From Pseudoalteromonas aliena SW19 (GTDB lineage Bacteria > Pseudomonadota > Gammaproteobacteria > Enterobacterales > Alteromonadaceae): 64,000 bases of DNA. Below the pieces are notes generated by a model. It saw nothing but the letters and a program-made list of their open reading frames with translations. It searched no databases and was not told the DNA's origin. Below are positions 26,640 through 35,373 of the stretch, piece by piece. The stretch covers positions 620,001 through 684,000 of the forward strand of contig NZ_AQGU01000029.1 of assembly GCF_014905615.1 (NCBI RefSeq), given 5' to 3'. A program made the translations under genes and the position numbers. Each line of letters opens with the position of its first letter. The stretch's first letter is position 1.

Positions 26640-28175
26640 ATGCATGTACTTATGGTTGCAGCAGAAAATGACGCGTTACCAGGCGCTAAAGTAGGTGGAG
26701 TGGCTGATGTGGTGCGCGATGCGCCAAAGGCACTTGCAGATCAAGGGGTAACCGTTGAAGTTGTTATTCCAGATTACGGCTTTGAGCCGCTTACACGTAT
26801 TTATATTGGTGAAGTAACCGTTGTATTTAATGCTCAGCCTCACGTGTTAACACTGTTTAAAATACAGCAAACGAATAACAATGTGAGTCAAATTGTTGTT
26901 AGCCATCCGCTGTTTAGCGGATCTGGTAGTGTGTATTGTAACGATGCGCCAGGTAGACCGTTTGCAACCGATGCAACTAAATTTGCATTATTTAATGCAG
27001 CCGTGTGTGAAGCGTTATCACAAGGCTTACTTACACGCCCCAATGCATTGCATTTACATGATTGGCACAGTGCCTGTGTTGCTGTTTTGATTAAGTTTGA
27101 ACCTCGTTATAGTTCACTAAAAAATATACACATTGCTTACACCGTTCACAATATTGCACTGCAAGGTATCAGACCATTTAAACATGATGAATCAAGCTTG
27201 GAGACATGGTTTCCCTCACTGAACTATAATGGTCAGCATTTATGCGATCCGCGTTATCCACATTGTTTTAATCCAATGCGAAGTGCTATTAATTTAGCCG
27301 ACAAGGTGCATTTAGTGTCGCCAACCTATAGCCAAGAAGTGCTTAGTCCGAGTAACAATGACAGAGGTTTTTTCGGTGGTGAGGGGCTTGAGCACGATCT
27401 GCAAAATAGTGCTAAACAAGGCAAATTAATTGGTATTCTAAATGGCTGTGAATATCCAGAGTCGAATACTAAAAACGCTGACTTGGACACTTTATATAAA
27501 AAAATTGAAAATACATTATTTGGCTGGATGAGTAACAATGAACAACTACAAAGCAGCTACTATATTGCACACCAACGACTACAGCAATTTAAAGCCACAG
27601 CTGCTAATGGCCCCTTAGTAACAAGCGTAGGGCGTCTTACAGAGCAAAAAGTATTATTACTGTGTCAGCAGGTAGATGGCCGTTTAGCTATTGATAGCGT
27701 ATGTCAAATAATTAATAAGTATAATGGTCGACTCATTATTTTAGGCTCAGGAGATAAAGAGCTTGAAAGTATTTTTAGTAAAGCGATGGCGCGTAATTCA
27801 AATCTGTTATTTTTAAAAGGCTATGGGCAAGGTATTGGGGATTTAATGTATCAACTAGGGGATTTGTTTTTAATGCCTAGTTCGTTTGAACCTTGCGGTA
27901 TTAGCCAGATGCTGGCTATGCGCGCCGGACAACCGTGTTTAGTGCACAGTGTTGGTGGATTAAAAGATACCGTTGAACATGATGAGAATGGTTTTAGTTT
28001 TAATGGCACTTCTTTAGCGTTGCAAGCAAGTAATCTGCTTAACTGCTTGGATGAAACTCTATCACTTAAAAAGCACGATCCTAAAAAGTGGCATAAAATA
28101 AAAGAAAGTGCACAACAAGCGCGTTTCTCATGGATTGAAGTAGCGGCTAATTACATAGCGCAGTTATATCGATAA
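26640..28175 (+). CDS. glgA: Glycogen synthase (GT5, ADP-glucose)
   Basis: Extends alpha-1,4-glucan chains with ADP-glucose. From the ATG at 26640 the protein starts MHVLMVAAENDALPGAKVGG, the standard GT5 opening, with AAGGAAG ten bases upstream; the earlier ATG at 26601 lies inside a hairpin and adds 13 non-conserved residues. The nucleotide-sugar loop reads KVGGVADVV instead of the common KTGGLADV. The C-terminal GT-B motif is SSFEPCGISQMLAMRAGQPC. The length is 511 residues. It is the last gene of the glg cluster; the spacing of about 80 bp after glgC is larger than elsewhere in the cluster. Confidence 0.9.
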   Translation: MHVLMVAAENDALPGAKVGGVADVVRDAPKALADQGVTVEVVIPDYGFEPLTRIYIGEVTVVFNAQPHVLTLFKIQQTNNNVSQIVVSHPLFSGSGSVYCNDAPGRPFATDATKFALFNAAVCEALSQGLLTRPNALHLHDWHSACVAVLIKFEPRYSSLKNIHIAYTVHNIALQGIRPFKHDESSLETWFPSLNYNGQHLCDPRYPHCFNPMRSAINLADKVHLVSPTYSQEVLSPSNNDRGFFGGEGLEHDLQNSAKQGKLIGILNGCEYPESNTKNADLDTLYKKIENTLFGWMSNNEQLQSSYYIAHQRLQQFKATAANGPLVTSVGRLTEQKVLLLCQQVDGRLAIDSVCQIINKYNGRLIILGSGDKELESIFSKAMARNSNLLFLKGYGQGIGDLMYQLGDLFLMPSSFEPCGISQMLAMRAGQPCLVHSVGGLKDTVEHDENGFSFNGTSLALQASNLLNCLDETLSLKKHDPKKWHKIKESAQQARFSWIEVAANYIAQLYR

Positions 28176-28263
28176 ATTGTTAAAGACAATAAAGTTTCGT
28201 GACAACTGTACCCGTTTAATGTTTAATTGCTTAGTCTGATATAAAAACTAAGAAGTAGGTAAT

Positions 28264-29478
28264 GTGTCTGTATTTGTTGCGAGGCAAGCAATCTTCAATC
28301 GAAGTCAAAAAGTGGTAGCTTACGAGCTACTTTTTCGTGATAGCCCTAAAAATTATTTTCCAGATATAGCCGATGGGCAGGCTACAGCCAGACTTATTAT
28401 GGAGAACCAGCTTAACCTCGGTACTCGTCATATTACATCAGGCAAAAAAGCGCTTATTAATATAGGGCCTGAATCATTAAAACTTGATTTATGTGCTTTT
28501 TTACCTTGCCAAGATGTTGTTATCGAATTACTTGAAACAATAGAGCCTACCGATGACAACTATGAATTATGCAAAGGCTTATTCCATAGTAATTATAAGT
28601 TAGCCCTCGATGATTTTGTATACACCCCCCAGTGGGACCGTTTTCTAAAGCTGGTTAAACTCATAAAATTTGATATCGCAATCACTCCTCTTGATGACAT
28701 ACTCCCTGTAGTAGAAAAACTCCAAAAACATAAGCAAATAAAAATATTAGCTGAAAAAATAGAAACGCAAGATGATTACCAACTAGCATTTGACATGGGG
28801 TTTGATTATTTTCAGGGGTACTTTTTTGCAAAACCGACCATGATAAAGCAAAAAGATATTAATTATAACTACGGTTTAATTGTCGCCATTTACGCTGAAA
28901 TTATGAAACCAAGCCCAGATATAAAAATTATTTCTGGTCTGTTTGAACTCGATGCAGCATTGGCTTATAAATTACTGCGTTTAATTAATAGCGGCGTATT
29001 TCCGATTCAAGGTGAAATTTCATCTTTAAAACAAGCACTTGTTTATTTAGGGCACGATCGTTTAAAGAAGTTTGTCAGCTTAATTGTGACCGCTTATACC
29101 GCAGATAAAAAACCAACCGAATTGATGCAAGTGTGCGTAGTGCGTGCGCGTTTTAGCGAGTTAATTGCTAAAAGAGTAGCAAAGCACCAAGTAGGTGAAG
29201 CTTTTTTAACCGGTTTGTTTTCATTGCTCGATGCAATTTTAGATCAACCTATGGGGCTACTCGTCGAAAAATTACCATTCCCTGAAGAAATAAAAGCCGC
29301 ATTACTCGATGAAAAAAATACACTGTACTATATCTTAAATGTTGTTAAAGCATATGAAACGGGTAGCTGGTGGGCACTTGAGCAAGCTGTTATTCTGCTA
29401 AATATTGACAGTGCGATATTACCTAAAATTTATCAACAGTCTGTCGACTGGGCTGATAATTATAAAAATAATATTTAA
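28264..29478 (+). CDS. EAL-HDOD signalling protein (YuxH/CdgJ type)
   Basis: A 404-residue protein with an N-terminal EAL-like domain (1-~200) and a C-terminal HDOD domain (~205-400, PDIKIISGLFELDAALAYKL ... LVYLGHDRLKKFVSLIV). In the EAL part the signature reads YELLFR rather than EALLR. LALDDFVYTP, KFDIA, LAEKIET and FQGYFFAKP are still present, so part of the c-di-GMP/metal site is kept, but activity cannot be assumed. Similar proteins in Vibrio affect motility and c-di-GMP. The start is a GTG at 28264. It is followed by the DUF418 gene after 15 bp. Confidence 0.88.
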   Translation: MSVFVARQAIFNRSQKVVAYELLFRDSPKNYFPDIADGQATARLIMENQLNLGTRHITSGKKALINIGPESLKLDLCAFLPCQDVVIELLETIEPTDDNYELCKGLFHSNYKLALDDFVYTPQWDRFLKLVKLIKFDIAITPLDDILPVVEKLQKHKQIKILAEKIETQDDYQLAFDMGFDYFQGYFFAKPTMIKQKDINYNYGLIVAIYAEIMKPSPDIKIISGLFELDAALAYKLLRLINSGVFPIQGEISSLKQALVYLGHDRLKKFVSLIVTAYTADKKPTELMQVCVVRARFSELIAKRVAKHQVGEAFLTGLFSLLDAILDQPMGLLVEKLPFPEEIKAALLDEKNTLYYILNVVKAYETGSWWALEQAVILLNIDSAILPKIYQQSVDWADNYKNNI

Positions 29479-29493
29479 CGGACACTAGCTTTA

Positions 29494-30579
29494 ATGCGCA
29501 ACTATAATATGGATTTTATACGGGGTATTGCCGTACTTGGTTTAGCTTACATGAATGGCTATGCGTTCGGGCTTTTTGAGCTAGGCTACATTGGCTTGAA
29601 TAACCCACCAATAAGCGATGCAATTATCCACATCATTAGCACTTTATTTGTGGACGGTCGATTTAGAACGCTTTTCAGCTTGCTATTTGGGGTTGGACTT
29701 TACATTCAATGGCAGCAACATAAATCAACGGTGCGGTTAAAAAGCAGGCTTTACTGGTTAATACTATTTGGTTTAGCGCATGGTTTTTTACTCTGGGCTG
29801 GTGATATTTTATTTGTTTATGGTTTGTCAGGCTGGCTTGTTATTAAATACCTAGAAAGTGACAATGAATTACTTTTAAAGCATGGTGTCGCGTTTATTTT
29901 GTTGTGCGGTGTTACTACAGGGCTTGTGATGTATAGCTCACCAACCGATATTATTTTTCGCGATTCTCAAGATTTTACCTCTTTGTACAGCCCGCACTAT
30001 ATTGATTACTTTATTAGCAACTTAGGTATGAATGCATTAATGGTATTTATTGTACCAATAATGACTCTGTGGATGTGCGCAGGTATTATGCTCATTGGTA
30101 TTTATTTGTATAAACAAGGTGTATTTAGTGAAGGCTTAAACACACAACAGCTAATAACCGTCATTATTGCAACCACCGCTTTTAGTGCGTTAAGGCTCTA
30201 TACCTCGCAATACAACAGTGGCTTTATGTATGCAATACAAGAGTTACTAAATATGTTTGCTGCGCTTGGTATGGCTACGTTTTATATTCATTTAATTGTT
30301 AAGTTTTGTAATAACAGCCCACAAATAGGCACGCTTATTCAGCAAGCGGGGCGGTTAGCATTTACCTTGTATATTAGCCAAACGCTTATACAACTGTTGC
30401 TATATAAAGTGCTATTTACGCATTGGGTACTTAGTTTTAATCGAATTGATTATTGGTTAGTAGCGACTGCATTGGTTGTATTGCAACTGATATTTACAAT
30501 TATATATAGTCGTTATTTTAATCAAGGGCCGCTTGAGTGTCTGTGGCGCAAATTAACGCAAGCAAAAATTAATGCTTAA
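29494..30579 (+). CDS. DUF418-family integral membrane protein (YeiB-like)
   Basis: A 361-residue polytopic membrane protein of the DUF418/YeiB type. The N-terminal signature is NYNMDFIRGIAVLGLAYMN; RTLFSLLFGVGLYIQWQ follows after the first long loop. About nine to ten hydrophobic segments are visible, and the C-terminal DUF418 region includes AGRLAFTLYISQTLIQLLLY and GPLECLWRKLT. Members are thought to be transporters or acyltransferase-like, with no firm function. It probably shares a transcript with the EAL-HDOD gene upstream (15-bp gap). Confidence 0.88.
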   Translation: MRNYNMDFIRGIAVLGLAYMNGYAFGLFELGYIGLNNPPISDAIIHIISTLFVDGRFRTLFSLLFGVGLYIQWQQHKSTVRLKSRLYWLILFGLAHGFLLWAGDILFVYGLSGWLVIKYLESDNELLLKHGVAFILLCGVTTGLVMYSSPTDIIFRDSQDFTSLYSPHYIDYFISNLGMNALMVFIVPIMTLWMCAGIMLIGIYLYKQGVFSEGLNTQQLITVIIATTAFSALRLYTSQYNSGFMYAIQELLNMFAALGMATFYIHLIVKFCNNSPQIGTLIQQAGRLAFTLYISQTLIQLLLYKVLFTHWVLSFNRIDYWLVATALVVLQLIFTIIYSRYFNQGPLECLWRKLTQAKINA

Positions 30580-30614
30580 ACAGTTATAAATATTAAATTA
30601 GGGGAGAAAAAATA

Positions 30615-31667
30615 GTGCGGGTGGTTTACACTACTCGCCTTAAAAATTACTACGCCATAAGTGTCATGACTGAATTAAAACGTTTAAATAAATTTATTAG
30701 TGAAACAGGGTTTTGCTCTCGCCGCGAAGCCGATAAATATATTGAGCAAGGTCGTGTCAGCGTTAATGGAAGCTCCCCTGAAATGGGCGTAAAAGTAGCT
30801 GCCACCGATGTCGTATTAGTGGATGGAAAGGCCCTTAAAGAAACACCAAAGCGTGTTTATATTGCTTACAATAAACCGGTTGGTATAACGTGTACAACCG
30901 AAAGTAAAATTCAGAGTAATATTATAAGAGCAGTTAATTATCCAACGCGTATATTTCCCATTGGGCGTTTAGATAGACCTTCTGAAGGCCTTATATTTTT
31001 AACTAATGAAGGCGACATTGTTAATAAAATTTTGCGTGCGGGTAATAATCACGAAAAAGAATATATCGTTACAGTAGATAAACCACTTAATCGTCAATTT
31101 GTTACCAAAATGGCAAATGGCGTGCCTATTCTCGATACTGTTACTAAAAAATGTAAAGTGACACAAAGCGGTCCTAAAGAATTCAAAATAGTCCTTACAC
31201 AAGGTTTAAACCGTCAAATACGACGTATGTGTGAATACCTAGGTTACGAAGTTGTTACCTTAAAACGTACCCGTATAATGAACGTGACACTCAAGGATTT
31301 AAAAGTAGGACAGTGGCGTCACTTATCAGATATCGAAATGGCGCAGATAAACGACTCAATCGCAGACTCAGGTAAAACTCAAGAGCATTCGGTCGACACC
31401 AATAAACAATCAGAAAATAATACGCCGGCAGTCACTACAAAACGTGATTTTCAGGGCGAAAACCCACGACGCTTTAGTCAAGGCGAGCGAAGTAGTGAGC
31501 GCAACGTTCAAAGAAGTAACGGCAGTAGTGAACGTAAAAACGAGCGAAGTAAAGCCCCATACCAAAAGCGCTCTACAACCTATGTTGGTAAGCCAAAGAG
31601 TATTAAAGAGAATCAATCCTCTGACTCTAAATCGAGTTCCAGAAAAATCCTGACTCTAAAAAAATAG
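30615..31667 (+). CDS. rluF: 23S rRNA pseudouridine synthase RluF
   Basis: Converts U2604 (and U2605 weakly) of 23S rRNA to pseudouridine. An S4 RNA-binding domain (RLNKFISETGFCSRREADKY) is followed by the RsuA-type catalytic domain, with the catalytic Asp in FPIGRLDRPSEGLIFLTNEG and the LTQGLNRQIRRMCEYLGYEV loop. After residue ~250 comes a low-complexity Ser/Arg/Lys/Asn tail of about 100 residues, longer than in Escherichia coli. Two starts are possible: the GTG at 30615, with GGGGAG upstream, is kept; the ATG at 30666 (MTELKRLNKF) matches family N-termini better. Confidence 0.92.
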   Translation: MRVVYTTRLKNYYAISVMTELKRLNKFISETGFCSRREADKYIEQGRVSVNGSSPEMGVKVAATDVVLVDGKALKETPKRVYIAYNKPVGITCTTESKIQSNIIRAVNYPTRIFPIGRLDRPSEGLIFLTNEGDIVNKILRAGNNHEKEYIVTVDKPLNRQFVTKMANGVPILDTVTKKCKVTQSGPKEFKIVLTQGLNRQIRRMCEYLGYEVVTLKRTRIMNVTLKDLKVGQWRHLSDIEMAQINDSIADSGKTQEHSVDTNKQSENNTPAVTTKRDFQGENPRRFSQGERSSERNVQRSNGSSERKNERSKAPYQKRSTTYVGKPKSIKENQSSDSKSSSRKILTLKK

Positions 31668-31697
31668 ATTGAAGTGTCATTATTTCAAATTTAAATC

Positions 31698-31900
31698 AGA
31701 GCCTGTTGACCTTTTAGTTTAAAAACCTCTCAATCTAAGGGCTATTTATCTAGGGACTATTTAATTGAGCAAAGCCTCTGAGCTTTGCTCTCACTTCTTC
31801 CTCATCTCTATGTTGATAACACAAAGTAAATCGCCCCTAGACAGGACTCGAAGAGCTGCGCGTGTTTGACATCTATGCATTGTTGTCGACAATAGCCTGC
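31698..31900. repeat. Degenerate family 1 miniature element (copy 3)
   Basis: The left end CTGTTGACCTTTTAG and the inner TCTAGGGACTATTTAATTG, together with the later AAATCGCCCCTAGACAGGAC and GCGCGTGTTTGACATCTATG, line up with the elements at 13893 and 44915. The middle is replaced by a hairpin (GAGCAAAGC / GCTTTGCTC, 31767-31790) and the right end is missing. This is an old, decayed copy, just after the rluF stop. Confidence 0.6.
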
Positions 31901-31976
31901 ACCAATGCAATCGTAAATCAAAAGTTTTTAACGCAGTTACCGTTAGTTTTAAGTCCTCAATAAAGTCAGTATATAA

Positions 31977-32136
31977 TACCAAACTGCATAAATCTTTGAT
32001 CAATTTAACGAATTAAATTGCACTCTAACGTCGTTAAAAATTTTTTATTTAGAACAACTAGATACAAAAATTTTTGCCTAGTTCTAGCGTAATTTTCTTA
32101 ACATTAAATAGACCCCATATATAAGCAGATTGGTAT
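31977..32136. repeat. ATACCAA-ended miniature repeat (family 2, copy B)
   Basis: A 160-bp AT-rich sequence that starts ATACCAAACTGCATAAATCT and ends AAGCAGATTGGTAT; the length and ends match copy A at 15861-16021. It is non-coding. It lies 420 bp upstream of the first gene of the exported-protein locus. Confidence 0.75.
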
Positions 32137-32552
32137 AAGTGTATATCTAACCTCGCTGTATAAAATATATTGATTCTATAGCCTTTTATCTTCTTGTTTT
32201 TAAATTTAGCTTGCTAAGCTTATTTTATTTTTAAAATGTTAAATTCTTGTATTTATACTATAGCGGATGATTTTAAGGGTATAAATAGATTAATTAGAAT
32301 CTTTATGGCCACTTTATAAAAAACGTATTAGTGAATTCAAACTTTTGTATTTTAAATACTTTAAATAATACGTATATATAATTATTCAGATGGAATGGAC
32401 TTTTGTATTAAATCTTCATCAGTATGAAAAAGGATCAACTTTTACTTGATTTATATTTTTTAGGGACTAAAGTAAACAAAAAGTTAAGCGTTTGTGGCTT
32501 GGTTGGGTACTTACTATGGATAGACGGTAGCTATATTAAAAGGACTTTAATA
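32137..32552. other. AT-rich leader of the exported-protein locus
   Basis: About 415 bp between repeat copy B and the signal-peptide start at 32553. An open frame begins at 32424 but adds 43 residues ahead of a good signal peptide, so it is treated as leader. Promoters for the locus must be here. Several TATAAT-like boxes exist in the AT-rich sequence and I cannot choose between them. Confidence 0.4.
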
Positions 32553-34373
32553 ATGATTAATTGTGTTCAGAGAACTTTAAGCTTAAATATCACGCTTTGT
32601 ATTCTTGGTCTATGTAATATAGGCAGTGCGCTGGCTATAGATAATACGTGCGATGCTAATTTTCAAGTAGTTAATTATACACCTCAAGTATGTTATTCAG
32701 AGTATAACCAAAATACCTGTGTTGATACTTGTGAGGCGGCTGATCCTGAATTTCAACCGCTTTGCTTTAAGCCCCTCTCCATTCCCTGCGACACACTTAC
32801 GGATTTGCGTAATACAGCGAACGGTTTTCAACAACGTGAAAATTATTCTTGGTTTCATGTTTCTGATTTATTAACTTATGAAGCGCTTTTATCCGATTTA
32901 AATATTTTCCAGCAGCAATTATATATAGAGCTTTACGCTGAATTTATTAACCCACCAGGCTATTTTGGCTTTAGCCCCGCAAGCGATCAATTTAGAAGAG
33001 AAAATTTTCGTTTAGGATTACTTTCATCACTTGAAAGGCTAACAACACCTTTACGTTATGCTGCTGTGTATCGACGCTTTACATTGGGTGTCTCATTAGA
33101 AAACACACTAAATAACTCACTTTCAGAGATGTTTAGACAGATAGATACTTTTCCCTACTTTTCTAGTACTCAAAAGTCAGAACTAAAGACTGAGTTAAAT
33201 AGTGTGCAAGCTAGACAAGTTCGTTTTTGGCAGTTGTTGAAAAATTATGAACCCGAAAAAATAGCATCAGGTAGAGTAAATTTACTCAACCGACGTCTTG
33301 AGACCTATGTAAGTACCTTAAAATCACTTCCAATTGAGCTGCAAGATAAGCTTATAAATAAATCATCGAACTTACCTGACGATATTAACGTTCAATTAGC
33401 GAAATGTGGTAACGACATTTGTTTTAATAAAATAGCAGCCCCTTCAAATGCTTTGTTTTACCCCGATGTCGACCTGCAGCTCTTAAACTTTGAACGCGTA
33501 TTAGTTGCGCTCAGTAATGAAGCCGCAGCATTCACTAATGTGTATGACGGCGATTATCAAGTCGTTGAACCTAGCCTTTTAAAATCTCCAGATTTTGCGG
33601 GATTTATTAATAACAAATTAGCGGATTATAAAGCACTTCGCTCTCACGTGAACTTAGAACGCTTAGCAACCGCTATTAATATTGCTTATCTTTCAAAAAA
33701 TCAGACAGGCAAAGAAATTCTTGCAAGGTTAGCGCAGCAAAGCGATACAACTGAAAATATGGGTTTGTCGAGTATTGCAGCATTGGATAAAAAACCAATA
33801 TTACTTTGTAAAGAATTCAGAGAAATCAACCCCGAACTGAGCTCTATTCAACAAGAGAGCTTTGATTTAGCACTGCAAGGTCGAGAGATGATTAGCTTAA
33901 TCACTCAAGGCGGTTATACGCAAGCATTGATGGATCAACTTACTTCTCTAATAACACGTCTAAATGAGTTAGCAGCCAGAAGTGTTGTGATCGCAAATAT
34001 TGAACAGTTTACGGATGATCGCTTACTCACTATGGGCTGGTCATTATTTGACTTACATGAGCTAAATGAAAATAAGCAACTAATAGAAATAGAATACTTT
34101 GAATACAACGGTATGTTTTGGACGCCGACAATGTCGGCAGGTTTATCTGAATTATTTCCTGCGATTGAAAGTATAGGTACATCAATAAACTCGATGTTGC
34201 CAAACGGTATTGCTGCTAATTCACCACTTAACGATTTACAAATTACTCTGAAGCAATCTGCATACAATGCCTGTTCGCTAAACAATCAAGAAATAAATAT
34301 GGTGATCAAAGTCACAGATGAGCAGGGAAGCATTAGCAGACAAGTTTTAACGTCGAAGTTTGAACAAATCTAA
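32553..34373 (+). CDS. Exported protein A of the novel locus (606 aa)
   Basis: Not recognised. The signal peptide MINCVQRTLSLNITLCILGL ends at an ALA site near residue 28. Next comes a Cys-rich head with eight Cys within about 55 residues (NTCDA, QVCYSE, NTCVDTCEAAD, PLCFKPLSIPCD), then a long, mainly helical region without membrane segments. A Cys pair (AKCGNDICFN) occurs mid-protein and two later Cys (LLCKEF, NACSLN). The start at 32553 is preferred over 32424 because AGGA lies 9 nt upstream and the signal peptide begins there. It is the first of 12 consecutive exported-protein genes, 20 bp before the next. Confidence 0.75.
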   Translation: MINCVQRTLSLNITLCILGLCNIGSALAIDNTCDANFQVVNYTPQVCYSEYNQNTCVDTCEAADPEFQPLCFKPLSIPCDTLTDLRNTANGFQQRENYSWFHVSDLLTYEALLSDLNIFQQQLYIELYAEFINPPGYFGFSPASDQFRRENFRLGLLSSLERLTTPLRYAAVYRRFTLGVSLENTLNNSLSEMFRQIDTFPYFSSTQKSELKTELNSVQARQVRFWQLLKNYEPEKIASGRVNLLNRRLETYVSTLKSLPIELQDKLINKSSNLPDDINVQLAKCGNDICFNKIAAPSNALFYPDVDLQLLNFERVLVALSNEAAAFTNVYDGDYQVVEPSLLKSPDFAGFINNKLADYKALRSHVNLERLATAINIAYLSKNQTGKEILARLAQQSDTTENMGLSSIAALDKKPILLCKEFREINPELSSIQQESFDLALQGREMISLITQGGYTQALMDQLTSLITRLNELAARSVVIANIEQFTDDRLLTMGWSLFDLHELNENKQLIEIEYFEYNGMFWTPTMSAGLSELFPAIESIGTSINSMLPNGIAANSPLNDLQITLKQSAYNACSLNNQEINMVIKVTDEQGSISRQVLTSKFEQI

Positions 34374-34393
34374 TCAACTTAAAGGATATAAGA

Positions 34394-35311
34394 ATGAAAA
34401 TAATCTTACTTGCAATCGCCTCATTAACTACTTCGGCGTATGCCAGCGATTTTCCTGTCGACGTTTTTGATGCGAGTACTCAGTGTACTTCAAGAATGAC
34501 GGGGACGGGTGAGCGATTTGTACCTCCGTGTCAATTTTCTGAGGTCAGTCTTGATTCGGATCAAAATACTAACTACAGCAATAGTTCGATTGTTCGAAGT
34601 GGTTTATTTAAAACGGTTTTAGACTATAGCTTTACCTGCGAATCTATTCGACCTTTGTCGGTTCGTTATAATCTAACTGCGGGCGTTGATGCAAGCTCTT
34701 CCAATAGAGTATCGGGCTCACGTTCGTATGAAAATAGTAATGTAGAGCTAACGCATGGATTTACAAATAGTATTTTAAATTTTGCAAGTTTAGAGGGGGT
34801 CACAGGGTTTCAAGCTATAAAACCTGGCTGTAAATTAACAGTTCAACAATTACTTACTTACCCAGAGCCACGGTACTTTAACCAATTAACAACCCATTTG
34901 GTTTCTTATAATAATCAATTAAAGTTGCTAATTAATATAGCAACACCTTCTAGTAATCATATCAACTTAATAAGCACAATTGATAACACATTATCCACAT
35001 TAGAGTTTTTACAATTTGATATAGAAGATGAGTTTTTACTTGATACAGTTCAGGTAACTATTGCTGATCTTATTGAGTCAAAATCACATTTAACCAATAA
35101 CTGCAGTGCAGGCAGTAGCTCAACGTTATGTAGTGCTGAAATTTCAAACCTCAGAAACTTTATTTCTAATAGTTTAGTGTTTAACGAAGGTCGAATATCT
35201 CAATTATACAATTTTTTAAATGAGCAAGTTAGCTGGCTCAGTGGTAAACCTTTAGGTCGAGATCAATTTATTCTATCAAATGGACTAAATAAATTGAGCA
35301 GCCAACTTTAG
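34394..35311 (+). CDS. Exported protein B of the novel locus (305 aa)
   Basis: Not recognised. The signal peptide MKIILLAIASLTTSAYA is followed by SDFPVDVFDAS. The N-terminal half looks beta-rich (LDYSFTCESIRPLSVRYNLT, then Ser/Asn-rich SSSNRVSGSRSYENSN); the C-terminal half is helical (NLISTIDNTLSTLEFLQFDI). Seven Cys are present in the mature part (QCTSR, PPCQF, FTCES, PGCKL, NNCSA, TLCSA and nearby), as expected for a disulfide-bonded exported protein. AAAGGA precedes the ATG. It is 20 bp after gene A and 62 bp before gene C, with a small hairpin (CAGCCA/TGGCTG, 35325-35338) in the latter gap. Confidence 0.75.
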   Translation: MKIILLAIASLTTSAYASDFPVDVFDASTQCTSRMTGTGERFVPPCQFSEVSLDSDQNTNYSNSSIVRSGLFKTVLDYSFTCESIRPLSVRYNLTAGVDASSSNRVSGSRSYENSNVELTHGFTNSILNFASLEGVTGFQAIKPGCKLTVQQLLTYPEPRYFNQLTTHLVSYNNQLKLLINIATPSSNHINLISTIDNTLSTLEFLQFDIEDEFLLDTVQVTIADLIESKSHLTNNCSAGSSSTLCSAEISNLRNFISNSLVFNEGRISQLYNFLNEQVSWLSGKPLGRDQFILSNGLNKLSSQL

Positions 35312-35373
35312 TAAATATTTAACGCAGCCATCTGGCTGGAAGGATCTATAACCCCAGTAAAGGAACTTTAAAA

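Noticed and set aside
31767..31790. Hairpin GAGCAAAGC/GCTTTGCTC considered as the rluF terminator
   Set aside because: It has no T-run after the stem (TCACTTC follows) and lies within the decayed miniature element about 100 bp past the stop.
32424..32552. N-terminal 43-residue extension of exported protein A
   Set aside because: It places a good signal peptide in the interior of the protein, whereas the ATG at 32553 has its own AGGA site and starts the signal peptide directly.
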